A stretch of 64,000 bases of DNA from Geomonas diazotrophica (GTDB lineage Bacteria > Desulfobacterota > Desulfuromonadia > Geobacterales > Geobacteraceae), in NCBI RefSeq assembly GCF_018919385.1, contig NZ_JAHLMF010000001.1, forward strand, positions 372,001-436,000, in the 5' to 3' direction. The position numbers and the translations under genes are program-made. The notes below the pieces were generated by a model that worked only from the letters and a program-made list of their open reading frames with translations, made no database searches and was not told the origin of the DNA. How positions within the stretch are numbered: the first letter of the stretch is position 1; each line of letters starts with the position of its first letter. This document shows positions 8,738 to 17,375 of the stretch, piece by piece.

Positions 8738-8791
8738 AGGGGCGGATGAGCGCGCTGCCACAGGGCGAAAGACAGAGACCGACAAGGAACC

Positions 8792-10057
8792 ATGGAACTC
8801 CCTCTTTTCCGACATAACCGCCCCAACCGCGTGGTGACGTTCGACGAGTACCGCGAGGAGGGGGGCTTCGAAGCCCTCAAGAAGGCCTTCTCCGGGATGA
8901 GCCCGAACGACGTGCAGCAAGCCGTCATGGACTCGGGGCTCAGGGGGCGCGGCGGCGCCGGTTTCTCGACCGGCCGCAAGTGGTCCTTCGTCCCCCGCGA
9001 CCTCCCCGGCCCGCGCTGGCTCATCTGCAACTGCGACGAGATGGAGCCGGGGACCTACAAGGACCGGGTGCTCCTGGAACACAACCCGTACTCCCTGATC
9101 GAGGGGATGACCCTCGCCTGCTACGCGCTGGGGGTGCGCCACGCCTTCATCTTCATCAGGAAGGGGTACGAGAAGGCGGCGGCCAACCTGGCGCGCGGCA
9201 TCGAGGAGGCGAAGAAGGCGGGACTGCTCGGCGAGCACATCCTGGGGAGCGAGCACTCCATCGACCTGGACCTGCACCTCTCCGCCGGCCGCTACATCTG
9301 CGGCGAGGAGACCGCGCTTATCAACGCGCTGGAGGGGAAGCGCCCCAACCCGCGCTCCAAGCCCCCCTTTCCGGCGGTGAAGGGGCTCTGGCAGGGGCCG
9401 ACCGTGGTCAACAACGTGGAGACCCTGGCCAACGTCCCGGCCATCGTCGCCAACGGCGCCCCCTGGTTCAAGGGTCTGGCCCTCAACCCAGAGGGGGCCG
9501 GCAGCAAGCTCTTCTGCGTGAGCGGCTCGGTCAAGAACCGCGCCTGCGTCGAGCTTCCCATCGGCACAACGCTTGGGGACATCATCGACGGGGCCTGCGG
9601 CGGCATGCGCGACGGCAGGAAGTTCAAGGCCTGCATCCCGGGAGGGGCCTCAACCCAGTTCCTGAAGCCGGAGCACTGGACGCTCCCCATGGACTACGAA
9701 ACCGTGGCCAAGGCGGGCTCCCGGCTCGGCTCCGGCGGGGTGATCGTCTTCGACGAGGGGCACTGCCTGGTGGAGGCGACCCTGAACCTGATCACCTTCT
9801 TCGCCCGGGAATCCTGCGGCTGGTGCACCCCGTGCCGGGAAGGGCTTCCCTACGTGAAAGAGATCCTGACCCGGATCGAGAACGGGCGCGGCGAGGAAGA
9901 TGACATCACCATCCTGCGCGAGCACGTGAAGTATCTGAACTACACCTTCTGCGCCCTCGCCCCCGGCGCGATGGCCCCTCTGGACGGCCTGCTGCGGGAT
10001 TTCGAGGACGAGGTGCGGGAGCATATCACGAAGAAGAAGTGCCCGTTCAAGGGGTGA
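8792..10057 (+). CDS. nuoF: NADH-quinone oxidoreductase subunit F (NADH/FMN binding)
   Basis: 421 residues, the usual length. The glycine-rich RGRGGAGFSTGRKW (about 51-64) binds NADH/FMN, ICNCDEMEPGTYKDR contacts FMN, and C342, C345, C348 and C387 ligate cluster N3. It takes hydride from NADH and passes electrons to NuoG. The start at 8792 follows a GACAAGGAACC ribosome site. A 126-base gap with a palindromic repeat separates it from nuoE. Confidence 0.96.
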   Translation: MELPLFRHNRPNRVVTFDEYREEGGFEALKKAFSGMSPNDVQQAVMDSGLRGRGGAGFSTGRKWSFVPRDLPGPRWLICNCDEMEPGTYKDRVLLEHNPYSLIEGMTLACYALGVRHAFIFIRKGYEKAAANLARGIEEAKKAGLLGEHILGSEHSIDLDLHLSAGRYICGEETALINALEGKRPNPRSKPPFPAVKGLWQGPTVVNNVETLANVPAIVANGAPWFKGLALNPEGAGSKLFCVSGSVKNRACVELPIGTTLGDIIDGACGGMRDGRKFKACIPGGASTQFLKPEHWTLPMDYETVAKAGSRLGSGGVIVFDEGHCLVEATLNLITFFARESCGWCTPCREGLPYVKEILTRIENGRGEEDDITILREHVKYLNYTFCALAPGAMAPLDGLLRDFEDEVREHITKKKCPFKG

Positions 10058-10092
10058 CTGCCGGCTCGAAGGCAAGAGGTAGATAAAGGTAC

Positions 10093-12033
10093 ATGCCCAA
10101 ACTGATCATCGATGACATACCGGTGGAGGTCGCGCCGGGAACCAGCGTCCTTGAGGCGGCCCGCAGCGTCGGGATAACCATCCCGCACTTTTGCTACCAC
10201 CCCGCCCTGGCCATCGCCGCCGCCTGCAGGCTCTGCGCGGTGAAGCTCCTGGACGGCCCGGTCAAAGGAATCCAGATGTCCTGCGCCCTGCCGGCCCAGG
10301 ACGGCATGGTGGTCTCCACCACCGATCCGGAGGCCTTGAAGATGCGCTCCCTGGTCATCGAGTGGCTCATGCTGAACCACCCGCACGACTGCCCGGTCTG
10401 CGATGAGGGGGGCGAGTGCCTGCTGCAGGACTTCACCATCGCCGGAGGCCACAGCCACCGCCGTTACCAGGGGAAAAAGCGTACCTTCCAGAACCAGTAC
10501 CTGGGCGAGGGGATCCAACACGAGATGAACCGCTGCATCGAGTGCTACCGCTGCGCCCGCTTCTACCAGGATTACGCAGGGGGCACCGACTTCGGCGTCA
10601 TGGGGAGCGCCGGGCGGGTCTACTTCGGCAGGTTTCAGGAGGGACCCCTGGAATCTCCCTTCTCCGGGAACCTGGTCGACATCTGCCCGACCGGCGTCTT
10701 CACCGACAAGACCGGGCGTTTCCGGGCCCGCTACTGGGACTACCAGTTCGCCCCCTCCATCTGCCAGCACTGCTCTGTTGGGTGCAACACCTCGCCGCAG
10801 AACTTCCAGCGCGAGACCATCAAGATCGTCGGGCGCCGCAACGACCAGGTGAACGGCTGGTTCATCTGCGACCGGGCCCGCTTCGACAAGGGGTACCTCA
10901 ACGACCCGCAGCGCCCAAGGGAACCCCGCCTGGACGGCGCCACCTGCGGCGACGACGTCGCCGTCGACGCGGCCGCCAAATCCATCGCCGAGTTCGTGCG
11001 CAAAAACGGCGCCGACAGCCTCGCCTTGGTGGGCTCCCCGAGGCTCTCGCTGGAAGGCATGGTCCTTCTGGCGCAGCTCGCCCGCGCCGCGGGGGGAGCC
11101 AGGCTCTGCTACTTCGGCGATCCCGCCCAGCAGCAGGGGAGCGTGGCGGCGGCCCGGCTGCTCCGCGAAGAGAACAGCGCGTATGTGCGGGACATCGAGC
11201 AGGCCCAGTGGATCGCCCTGCACGCCCTCGACCTGATCGAGGAGGCCCCCATGCTGGCCCTGTCGGTGCGCAAGGCTTTCCTGGCCGGGGCCCAGATCTT
11301 CCTGGTCGACGGCGACCCGATCCCGGCCCGCAACACCCCTCCATTCAAGTACACGGCCGTGGAGTCGCTGGACCAGGTCCCCTTCGAGAAGGGGGGGAAA
11401 GGGGTGATCATCTGCGGCGCCGGCAAGAAGGATCCCGACCTCCTGGCACAAATCGCCTCCTGCGGCGCCAAGCTGGTCATGCTGCAGCCCGGTGCGAACG
11501 GCTTCGCCGCCGGACTGCTCGCGCAGGAGCATGCGGCATCCCCCCTGGCCGATCTGGTGGCTGCCCGGCAGGTGCGGGGAGTAGTCTGCTTCGAGGCCGA
11601 TGTGCCTGAAGGGCTCCTCTCCGGATTGGAGGTCCTGGCGAGCGCGGACTGGCGCCGGGGACCGGTCGAGGCGAAAAGCCCCATCTTCATCCCCACCACC
11701 ACCTGGGTGGAGTCCGACGGCACCGCCATCAATTACGAGGGGAGAGCCCAGCGTTTCCAGCGCAGCAGGTTGGCCGGGCTTCCCTTGAAAGGGCTCGACC
11801 CGAAGTACTACGGCAACGCCACCGAGGCCGTCACCCTGCATCCGCCGCGGGTGCACCGGGAAGAGGTTCCCGGGGGGGCGGAGCGCGACGCCTGGCAGGT
11901 CATGGCGCAGTTGATCGCGAGGCTTGGGGGTGAGCCGGTAGTGGAGCCTTTGGAAGGGAAATGGAGCGCGCTGAGGAGCCTCGACCCGGAGGGCGAGGGA
12001 ATTCGAATTTTCGAGATCGTTGCGGGCGAATGA
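10093..12033 (+). CDS. nuoG: NADH-quinone oxidoreductase subunit G
   Basis: 646 residues. In order: an N-terminal [2Fe-2S] domain (CRLCAVK region), the His/Cys cluster motif HDCPVCDEGGEC, the CIECYRCARF four-cysteine cluster, a further CQHCSVGCN...C cluster of the N7 kind, and a molybdopterin-oxidoreductase-like domain that has lost cofactor function in this family. It is clearly shorter than E. coli NuoG (about 908 aa), the shortening being in the C-terminal molybdopterin-like part. It carries electrons from NuoF to NuoB. Its last four codons and stop lie within a GGGCGAAT palindromic repeat. Confidence 0.94.
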   Translation: MPKLIIDDIPVEVAPGTSVLEAARSVGITIPHFCYHPALAIAAACRLCAVKLLDGPVKGIQMSCALPAQDGMVVSTTDPEALKMRSLVIEWLMLNHPHDCPVCDEGGECLLQDFTIAGGHSHRRYQGKKRTFQNQYLGEGIQHEMNRCIECYRCARFYQDYAGGTDFGVMGSAGRVYFGRFQEGPLESPFSGNLVDICPTGVFTDKTGRFRARYWDYQFAPSICQHCSVGCNTSPQNFQRETIKIVGRRNDQVNGWFICDRARFDKGYLNDPQRPREPRLDGATCGDDVAVDAAAKSIAEFVRKNGADSLALVGSPRLSLEGMVLLAQLARAAGGARLCYFGDPAQQQGSVAAARLLREENSAYVRDIEQAQWIALHALDLIEEAPMLALSVRKAFLAGAQIFLVDGDPIPARNTPPFKYTAVESLDQVPFEKGGKGVIICGAGKKDPDLLAQIASCGAKLVMLQPGANGFAAGLLAQEHAASPLADLVAARQVRGVVCFEADVPEGLLSGLEVLASADWRRGPVEAKSPIFIPTTTWVESDGTAINYEGRAQRFQRSRLAGLPLKGLDPKYYGNATEAVTLHPPRVHREEVPGGAERDAWQVMAQLIARLGGEPVVEPLEGKWSALRSLDPEGEGIRIFEIVAGE

Positions 12034-12044
12034 TTATTCGCCCC
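12024..12044. repeat. GGGCGAAT palindrome at the nuoG stop
   Basis: GGGCGAATGATTATTCGCCCC, a near-perfect palindrome of the same family as the ends of the elements at 23952 and 26865. It overlaps the end of nuoG and supplies its stop codon. Confidence 0.7.
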
Positions 12045-12060
12045 GCCGACAGCATCTGCA

Positions 12061-12105
12061 CGCTCTCCCTCTCCCTTTGGGAGAGGGCTGGGGTGAGGGC
12101 GCCAC
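12061..12105. repeat. CCCTCTCCC-type palindromic repeat, nuoG-nuoH gap
   Basis: CCCTCTCCCTTTGGGAGAGGG forms a 9-bp stem and is followed by GGGGTGAGGGCGCC, the same right flank as the copy after nuoK. Confidence 0.7.
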
Positions 12106-12140
12106 TTCGCTCCACCATGTTCAATAGCACTGACACGACA

Positions 12141-12194
12141 CCTCCCTCACCTGCCCACGTACCCTCTCCCGGAGGGAGAGGGTACGTGGGCAGG
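12141..12194. repeat. Long perfect hairpin between nuoG and nuoH
   Basis: Arms 12150-12170 and 12174-12194 are 21-base perfect inverted repeats (left arm begins CCTGCCCACGTACCCTCTCC) with a 3-base GGA loop, preceded by the family's CCTCCCTCA flank. There is no T run, so it is more likely a transcript-stabilising or processing hairpin than a terminator. Confidence 0.75.
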
Positions 12195-12217
12195 CAAAAG
12201 CGGGAAGGAATGAGGTC

Positions 12218-13207
12218 ATGACCTGGACTGCCACCGACATAGCGCTGATGCTCGGCAAGATCGTGCTGCTCTACGCCATCATTCTGACCGGCGCCGCCTA
12301 CCTGGTGCTTGCGGAGCGGCGCATCCTGGGCTTCATCCAGGACCGGATCGGCCCCAACCGGGTCGGCCCCCTGGGACTCTTGCAGCCCTTGGCCGACGTG
12401 ATCAAGATGCTCACCAAGGAGGACATGATCCCGACCGCCGCCGACCGCCTGCTCTTCTCCCTGGCGCCGGCCATGGCCGCCATCCCAGCCATCCTGACCT
12501 TCGCCATCATCCCGCTCGGGGCGCCGGTACAGCTCTTCGGGCGCCAGGTGCACCTGCAGATCGCCGACCTGAACGTGGGGGTGCTCTTCTTCATGGCCCT
12601 CTCCTCCATCGCGGTCTACGGCGTGGCGCTCGGCGGGTGGGCCTCGAACTCGAAGTATGCGCTCCTGGGGAGCATCCGCGGCCTGTCCCAGCTGATCTCC
12701 TACGAGCTCTCGATGGGGCTGTCGCTGGTCCCCGTGGTGATGCTGGCCAAGTCGCTTAGCTTGGCCGACATCGTGAACGCCCAGGCCGAGATGCCCTTCA
12801 TCGTGTACCAGCCGGTCGCCTTCGCGATCTTCCTGGTCAGTATCCTGGCCGAGTGCCGCAGGATCCCGTTCGACCTCCCCGAGGCGGAGGGGGAGCTGGT
12901 GGCCGGCTTCCACACGGAGTATTCGGGGATGCGCTTCGGGCTCTTCTTCGTCGGGGAGTACATCAACATCATCTCGCTGGGCTCGCTCGCCTCGCTCTTC
13001 TTCCTGGGCGGATGGCGCGGCCCACTGCTGCCGCCGGTCTTGTGGTTTTTCATCAAGGTCGGATTATTCTCGTTCCTGTTCATCTGGGTCAGGGGAACCC
13101 TCCCACGCCTTCGCTACGACCAGCTCATGCACCTGGGCTGGAAGTTCCTGACACCGCTTGCTCTTCTCAACATTCTAGTCACCGGGTGGTGGCTGGCTTT
13201 ACGATAA
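12218..13207 (+). CDS. nuoH: NADH-quinone oxidoreductase subunit H
   Basis: 329 residues with about eight membrane helices. ERRILGFIQDRIGPNRVGP near residue 35 and ECRRIPFDLPEAEGELVAGF near 208 are diagnostic of NuoH, which forms the quinone-binding cavity with NuoB and NuoD. The start at 12218 follows GGAATGAGGTC. The start codon lies only 23 bases beyond the 21-bp hairpin of the upstream gap. Confidence 0.96.
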   Translation: MTWTATDIALMLGKIVLLYAIILTGAAYLVLAERRILGFIQDRIGPNRVGPLGLLQPLADVIKMLTKEDMIPTAADRLLFSLAPAMAAIPAILTFAIIPLGAPVQLFGRQVHLQIADLNVGVLFFMALSSIAVYGVALGGWASNSKYALLGSIRGLSQLISYELSMGLSLVPVVMLAKSLSLADIVNAQAEMPFIVYQPVAFAIFLVSILAECRRIPFDLPEAEGELVAGFHTEYSGMRFGLFFVGEYINIISLGSLASLFFLGGWRGPLLPPVLWFFIKVGLFSFLFIWVRGTLPRLRYDQLMHLGWKFLTPLALLNILVTGWWLALR

Positions 13208-13252
13208 GAGGCGTTGTACTGGGCAATGTATTCTCACAAAGGAGGAACTGCG

Positions 13253-13702
13253 ATGACAACAACCGTGGAAGTCGAGTTGGGGGCAGGGTTCAGGGCACAG
13301 GTGGATGCGGTGGACAAAAACGGCCATACCGCGCTGATGGACGCGGCGAAGGCCGGGAACCTGGCCGAGGTGAACGACCTGCTGGAGCGGGGCGCGAACC
13401 TGACCGCCAGAAGCGACAAGGGAAAAACGGCGCTGCACTTCGCGGCGGCGCACGGCAATGCGGACGTGGTACGCCTGCTGTTGCAAAGGGGAGCCGAGGT
13501 CGATGCCCGCGACCGTGACGGCCACACCCCGCTCATGCTGGCGGCGAACTACGGCTGCACCCAGACCACGCAGATGCTGGTCGACAGCGGCGCCGACCCG
13601 CTGGCAATGTCCTACTCCGGAACCACCGCCCTCGCCTATGCAGAGAACAACCAGCACAGACAAACCCTCGACGTCTTGATGAAGTCACTACGGCCCAACT
13701 GA
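13253..13702 (+). CDS. Ankyrin-repeat protein encoded inside the nuo operon
   Basis: 149 residues made almost wholly of four ankyrin repeats (about 21-53, 54-86, 87-119 and 120-146), with the usual G-TALMDAAKAGN, KTALHFAAAHGN and HTPLMLAANYG cores. There is no signal peptide or membrane segment, so it should be a cytoplasmic protein-binding scaffold. The start at 13253 follows an ideal AAAGGAGG; an ATG at 13214 lacks one. It lies 45 bases after nuoH and 133 before nuoI on the same strand and is not a known complex I subunit. An assembly or regulatory role is inferred from position only. Confidence 0.88.
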   Translation: MTTTVEVELGAGFRAQVDAVDKNGHTALMDAAKAGNLAEVNDLLERGANLTARSDKGKTALHFAAAHGNADVVRLLLQRGAEVDARDRDGHTPLMLAANYGCTQTTQMLVDSGADPLAMSYSGTTALAYAENNQHRQTLDVLMKSLRPN

Positions 13703-13835
13703 CACCTCTTTCCGGCAGGCAGCCCGCGCTGCCTGCCGGGCCCCGGCCCTCCCTACGCTGTCACAGCGCGCGGTCGGCCCTAAATGAATCTGCCGGCATC
13801 TATTACGGCACCAACGACACTTCGAGCAGGAACGG

Positions 13836-14366
13836 ATGCCCATACTGAACGACATAAAAGAGATCCTGACCGGCCTTTCCATCACCTTCCGCCACATCTT
13901 CAGGAAACCGGTCACGGTGCAGTTCCCGGAGGAGCGCAGGGCCATGCCCGAGCGCTTCCGCGGCAGCATCGTCCTGACCCGCGACCCCGACGGCGCCGAG
14001 CGCTGCGTCGCCTGCTATCTTTGCTCCGGGGCCTGCCCCGTCGACTGCATCTCGATGGCCGCGGCGGAAGGGGAGAACGGCCGACGTTACGCCGCCTGGT
14101 TCCGCATCAACTTCTCGCGCTGCATCCTGTGCGGCCTCTGCGCCGAGGCCTGTCCCACCCTGGCCATCCAGATGTCGCCCGAGATGTTCCACTGCAGGCG
14201 CCAGGTCATCGACATGGTTTACGAGAAGGAGGACCTGCTGATCGACGGCACCGGCAAGGATCCCAATTACAATTTCTACCGCCACGCCGGGACCGGTGTG
14301 GTGCAGCCGCGCGGTAGCGGCGCAGGTGAGCAGGCGCCTGCAGACCCCAGAAGCCTGTTGCCGTAG
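13836..14366 (+). CDS. nuoI: NADH-quinone oxidoreductase subunit I
   Basis: 176 residues with two ferredoxin motifs, [15 protein letters not shown] and [12 protein letters not shown], which bind clusters N6a and N6b in the connecting arm. The N-terminal amphipathic helix [17 protein letters not shown] is typical. The start at 13836 follows an AGCAGGAAC ribosome site. A glycine/proline-rich C-terminal tail of about 20 residues is variable in the family. Confidence 0.95.
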   Translation: MPILNDIKEILTGLSITFRHIFRKPVTVQFPEERRAMPERFRGSIVLTRDPDGAERCVACYLCSGACPVDCISMAAAEGENGRRYAAWFRINFSRCILCGLCAEACPTLAIQMSPEMFHCRRQVIDMVYEKEDLLIDGTGKDPNYNFYRHAGTGVVQPRGSGAGEQAPADPRSLLP

Positions 14367-14384
14367 TATAGGCTAGGAAATTCA

Positions 14385-14485
14385 GGGGACACCTCCCTCT
14401 CCCTCTGGGAGAGGGAAAGCTCACACACGGGGCAGGTGCGGGTTTAAGACTTCCCCCTCCCCGGCACTCCCCCTTTGGGGCGGGG
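14385..14485. repeat. Palindromic repeats between nuoI and nuoJ
   Basis: CCCTCTCCCTCTGGGAGAGGG and, some 45 bases on, CCCCTCCCCGGCACTCCCCC-GGGGCGGGG-type inverted repeats fill most of the 158-base gap. Members of the window-wide CCCTCTCCC family. Confidence 0.6.
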
Positions 14486-14524
14486 ACGCGGCACAGACGG
14501 ACACAAAAGTTATTTCGGAGCGAA

Positions 14525-15010
14525 ATGGAAGCGACCCTTTTCTACATACTGGCGGCGGTACTCCTCACCGGGACCCTGCTCGCCATCACGGCGCGGCAGG
14601 CGGTACGTTCCATCGTCTACCTGGTGACCTCGTTCTTCGCCCTGGCCCTGATGTTCTACCTCCTGGGGGCGCCGCTCATCGCGGCCTTCGAGGTGATCAT
14701 CTACGCCGGGGCCATCATGGTGCTCTTCCTGTTCGTCATCATGATGCTGGAACTGGAGTCCCCCGAGAAACTCCCGCAGCCGCACTTCACGAATTGGCTG
14801 CCGGCCCTGCTCCTGGCGGGCGCGGTGGTCGGCTCGCTGGTGGTCCTCCTCTGCTCCCGCCTGCGGGCGGTGCCTCCCGGTTTCGTCGAGATCCCGGTGC
14901 GCCAGTTCGCCTTCGCGCTGTTCAAGCAGTACGGGGTTGCCGTGGAAGTCGTTTCGATGCAGCTCCTCTTCGCGCTGGTGGGCGCGCTCTACCTCGGGAG
15001 GCGCAGATGA
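14525..15010 (+). CDS. nuoJ: NADH-quinone oxidoreductase subunit J
   Basis: 161 residues, five predicted membrane helices, with AFEVIIYAGAIMVLFLFVIMML, split here as AFEVIIYAGAIM and VLFLFVIMML, the conserved NuoJ third helix and pi-bulge. It is part of the proton-pumping membrane arm. Its TGA overlaps the ATG of nuoK (ATGA), indicating coupled translation. Confidence 0.95.
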   Translation: MEATLFYILAAVLLTGTLLAITARQAVRSIVYLVTSFFALALMFYLLGAPLIAAFEVIIYAGAIMVLFLFVIMMLELESPEKLPQPHFTNWLPALLLAGAVVGSLVVLLCSRLRAVPPGFVEIPVRQFAFALFKQYGVAVEVVSMQLLFALVGALYLGRRR

Positions 15011-15315
15011 GCGTACCGCTGTCCCACGTGCTGATCGTGGCATCCCTGATGTTCGCCATGGGCCTTGGCTGCGTGGTCGCCTGGCGCGCCAACGTGATCA
15101 TGATGCTGATCGGCATCGAGATCATGCTGAACGCCGTGATGCTTACCTTTGTCGGCGGCTCCGCCCACTGGGGCATCGCCGACGGACAACTGTTCTCACT
15201 GATGCTGATGGCACTGACGTCCGCAGAGGTGTCGCTGGCGCTCGCCATGGTCGTTTACCTGCACCGGCGCAAGAACACCGTCAACACCGACCAGTTCGAC
15301 TCCATGAAGGGATAG
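15007..15315 (+). CDS. nuoK: NADH-quinone oxidoreductase subunit K
   Basis: 102 residues, three membrane helices. GIEIMLNAVMLTFV carries the conserved membrane Glu of NuoK needed for proton transfer, and ALTSAEVSLALAM carries the second. The start is fixed by the 4-base overlap with nuoJ. A 145-base gap with two palindromic repeats follows. Confidence 0.95.
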   Translation: MSVPLSHVLIVASLMFAMGLGCVVAWRANVIMMLIGIEIMLNAVMLTFVGGSAHWGIADGQLFSLMLMALTSAEVSLALAMVVYLHRRKNTVNTDQFDSMKG

Positions 15316-15319
15316 CCCT

Positions 15320-15432
15320 TTCTTTCCCTCCCCGAGAGGGGCGGGGTGAGGGCGCCGGTAGTGGCGACACTGCCGCATTGGCACCTCCCTCACCCGCCCT
15401 GCCGGGCACCCTCTCCCAAAGGGAGAGGGGAT
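15320..15432. repeat. Palindromic repeats between nuoK and nuoL
   Basis: Contains CCCTCCCCGAGAGGGGCGGGG followed by TGAGGGCGCC, then CACCTCCCTCACCCGCCC and CCCTCTCCCAAAGGGAGAGGGG. The two halves face each other, so the block as a whole is an imperfect inverted repeat of about 110 bases. Confidence 0.7.
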
Positions 15433-15460
15433 TTGGACGGGGACAGGAACAATAAGGACA

Positions 15461-17341
15461 ATGATGCTTCCTACCTACCTCACATTGATGCTCCTTTTCC
15501 CGCTTTTGGGCGGGCTTACCTGCGCGCTGGCCGGGCGGAAGCTGCCGCGCACGCTGGTGGAGGTCTTCGCCTGCGCCACGGTCTGGGGCAGTTTCCTCTG
15601 CGCTGTGCTTGCGGCCGCCGCCTACACCGCCCCCCAGGTGATCACCCTCGCCGATTGGTTCACGAGCTTCGACCTTTCCATCCCGATCTCGCTCTACCTC
15701 GATCCCCTCTCGCTCTCGATGACGGTCATGATCGGTTTCGTCTGCGGGCTGATCCACGTCTATTCCGTCTTCTACATGCGCGAGGATCAAGATTACGCGC
15801 GCTACTTCGCCCTGCTGAACCTGTTCGTCTTCGCCATGCTGACCCTGGTCCTCGGCGAAACCCTGCCGCTTTTGTACCTCGGCTGGGAAGGGGTGGGCTT
15901 CTGCTCGTACCTCTTGATCGGCTTCTGGTACGCGGACCCGGCCAACGCCGACGCCGGCAGGAAGGCCTTCATCACCACCAGGATCGGCGACGTGGCCCTG
16001 ATGATCGCGCTGGCCTGGCTGTTCCAGCTCTTCGGTACCCTTTCCGTCACCAAGGTGAACGGGATGGGGTTCCTCATGCCCGGCTCCGTCATCACCATGC
16101 TCGGGATCCTGTTCCTGATCGCCGCCATGGGGAAGTCCGCCCAGATGCCGCTCATGGTCTGGCTCCCGGACGCCATGGCCGGCCCGACCCCTGTCTCCGC
16201 CATGATCCACGCCGCCACGATGGTGACCGCCGGGGTCTACCTGCTGGCGCGCCTGCTGCCACTGATCGGCGGCTCCCAGGTCGCCCTCGCCGCCATCGCG
16301 GTCACCGGCGGGCTGACCGCCTTCTACGGCGCCACCTGCGCCCTCGCGCAGCGCGACCTCAAACGGGTCCTCGCCTACTCCACCATCAGCCAGATCGGCT
16401 ACATGATGCTCGGCGTAGGCGCCGGGGCGGTGACCGCCGCGACCTTCCACCTGCTGGTGCACGCCTTCTTCAAGGCCCTGCTCTTCCTCGGTGCCGGCTG
16501 CGTCATCGCGGCCATGCACCACGAGCAGGACATCTACAAGATGGGCGGGTTGAAGCGCTCGCTGCCGCTCACCTTCTGGAGCTTCCTGGTGGGGGCTGCC
16601 TGCCTCGCCGGAATCCCCTTCACCGGCGGTTTCTTCAGCAAGGACAGCATCCTGCTGGCGGTCTGGCTCAAGGGGGGAGTGCTGTACCAGGCGCTGTACC
16701 TCCTCGGCCTGCTCACGGCGCTGATCACGGCGTTCTACAGCTTCCGCTTGGTGTTCCTGGTCTTTGCCGGCGGCAACGGTCACGTGCACCGCAGCTCCGG
16801 CCTCACGGTTATGCAGCTGGTGCTGATCCCGCTCGCCATCCTCGGGCTGTTCGGAGGATTGCTCGACCTTCCCGCCTACCTGGGCGGCGGGTACCTGAGC
16901 GCTTTCTTCGAGGGACTTCCCGCAGGCGACCTCCTGAAGGTATCGCACGAGCAGGAGATCGCGATGCAGGTTCTGGCCGGGGTCGTGGCACTGCTCGGCC
17001 TGGCAGCCGCGTACTTCCGCTACGGAAAGGGGCGCGCCGAGCGGATGCGGGAGGCCCAGGCGCGGCCGTCGGCGCTGATCGGCTTCCTGGCGCAAGGGTG
17101 GTACTTCGACAAGCTGTACCATCTGGTCCTGATCCGTCCCTACCAGGCCTGTGCCGGGTTCTTCTGGGAACGGGTTGATCACGGGGTGATCGATGCCTCG
17201 GTGGATGGCCTCGGGTCCGGCCTGGGCGGCGCCGGGCGCCTGCTCGGACGCTGGAGCACCGGAAAGGTCGCCGTCTACCTGATCAGTTTCGCCGCCGGGG
17301 GGGCCCTGATTCTTGGGTACCTCGCCTGGCTCGCGCTGTAA
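15461..17341 (+). CDS. nuoL: NADH-quinone oxidoreductase subunit L
   Basis: 626 residues, about 14-16 membrane helices, antiporter-like. LYLGWEGVGFCSYLLIGF contains the conserved Glu of helix 5, and FITTRIGDVALM and AATMVTAGVYLLARL are NuoL signatures. The distal proton pump of the membrane arm, with the C-terminal lateral helix region expected near the end. Starts at ATG 15461 within AGGACAATG. Confidence 0.96.
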   Translation: MMLPTYLTLMLLFPLLGGLTCALAGRKLPRTLVEVFACATVWGSFLCAVLAAAAYTAPQVITLADWFTSFDLSIPISLYLDPLSLSMTVMIGFVCGLIHVYSVFYMREDQDYARYFALLNLFVFAMLTLVLGETLPLLYLGWEGVGFCSYLLIGFWYADPANADAGRKAFITTRIGDVALMIALAWLFQLFGTLSVTKVNGMGFLMPGSVITMLGILFLIAAMGKSAQMPLMVWLPDAMAGPTPVSAMIHAATMVTAGVYLLARLLPLIGGSQVALAAIAVTGGLTAFYGATCALAQRDLKRVLAYSTISQIGYMMLGVGAGAVTAATFHLLVHAFFKALLFLGAGCVIAAMHHEQDIYKMGGLKRSLPLTFWSFLVGAACLAGIPFTGGFFSKDSILLAVWLKGGVLYQALYLLGLLTALITAFYSFRLVFLVFAGGNGHVHRSSGLTVMQLVLIPLAILGLFGGLLDLPAYLGGGYLSAFFEGLPAGDLLKVSHEQEIAMQVLAGVVALLGLAAAYFRYGKGRAERMREAQARPSALIGFLAQGWYFDKLYHLVLIRPYQACAGFFWERVDHGVIDASVDGLGSGLGGAGRLLGRWSTGKVAVYLISFAAGGALILGYLAWLAL

Positions 17342-17375
17342 CGTAACCGGCGCCTGCGCGCCACGGGAACTGCCG

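Noticed and set aside
12150-12194. 21-bp hairpin between nuoG and nuoH as a terminator
   Set aside because: No T run follows on either strand, and stopping here would cut complex I in half. Better described as a repeat hairpin.
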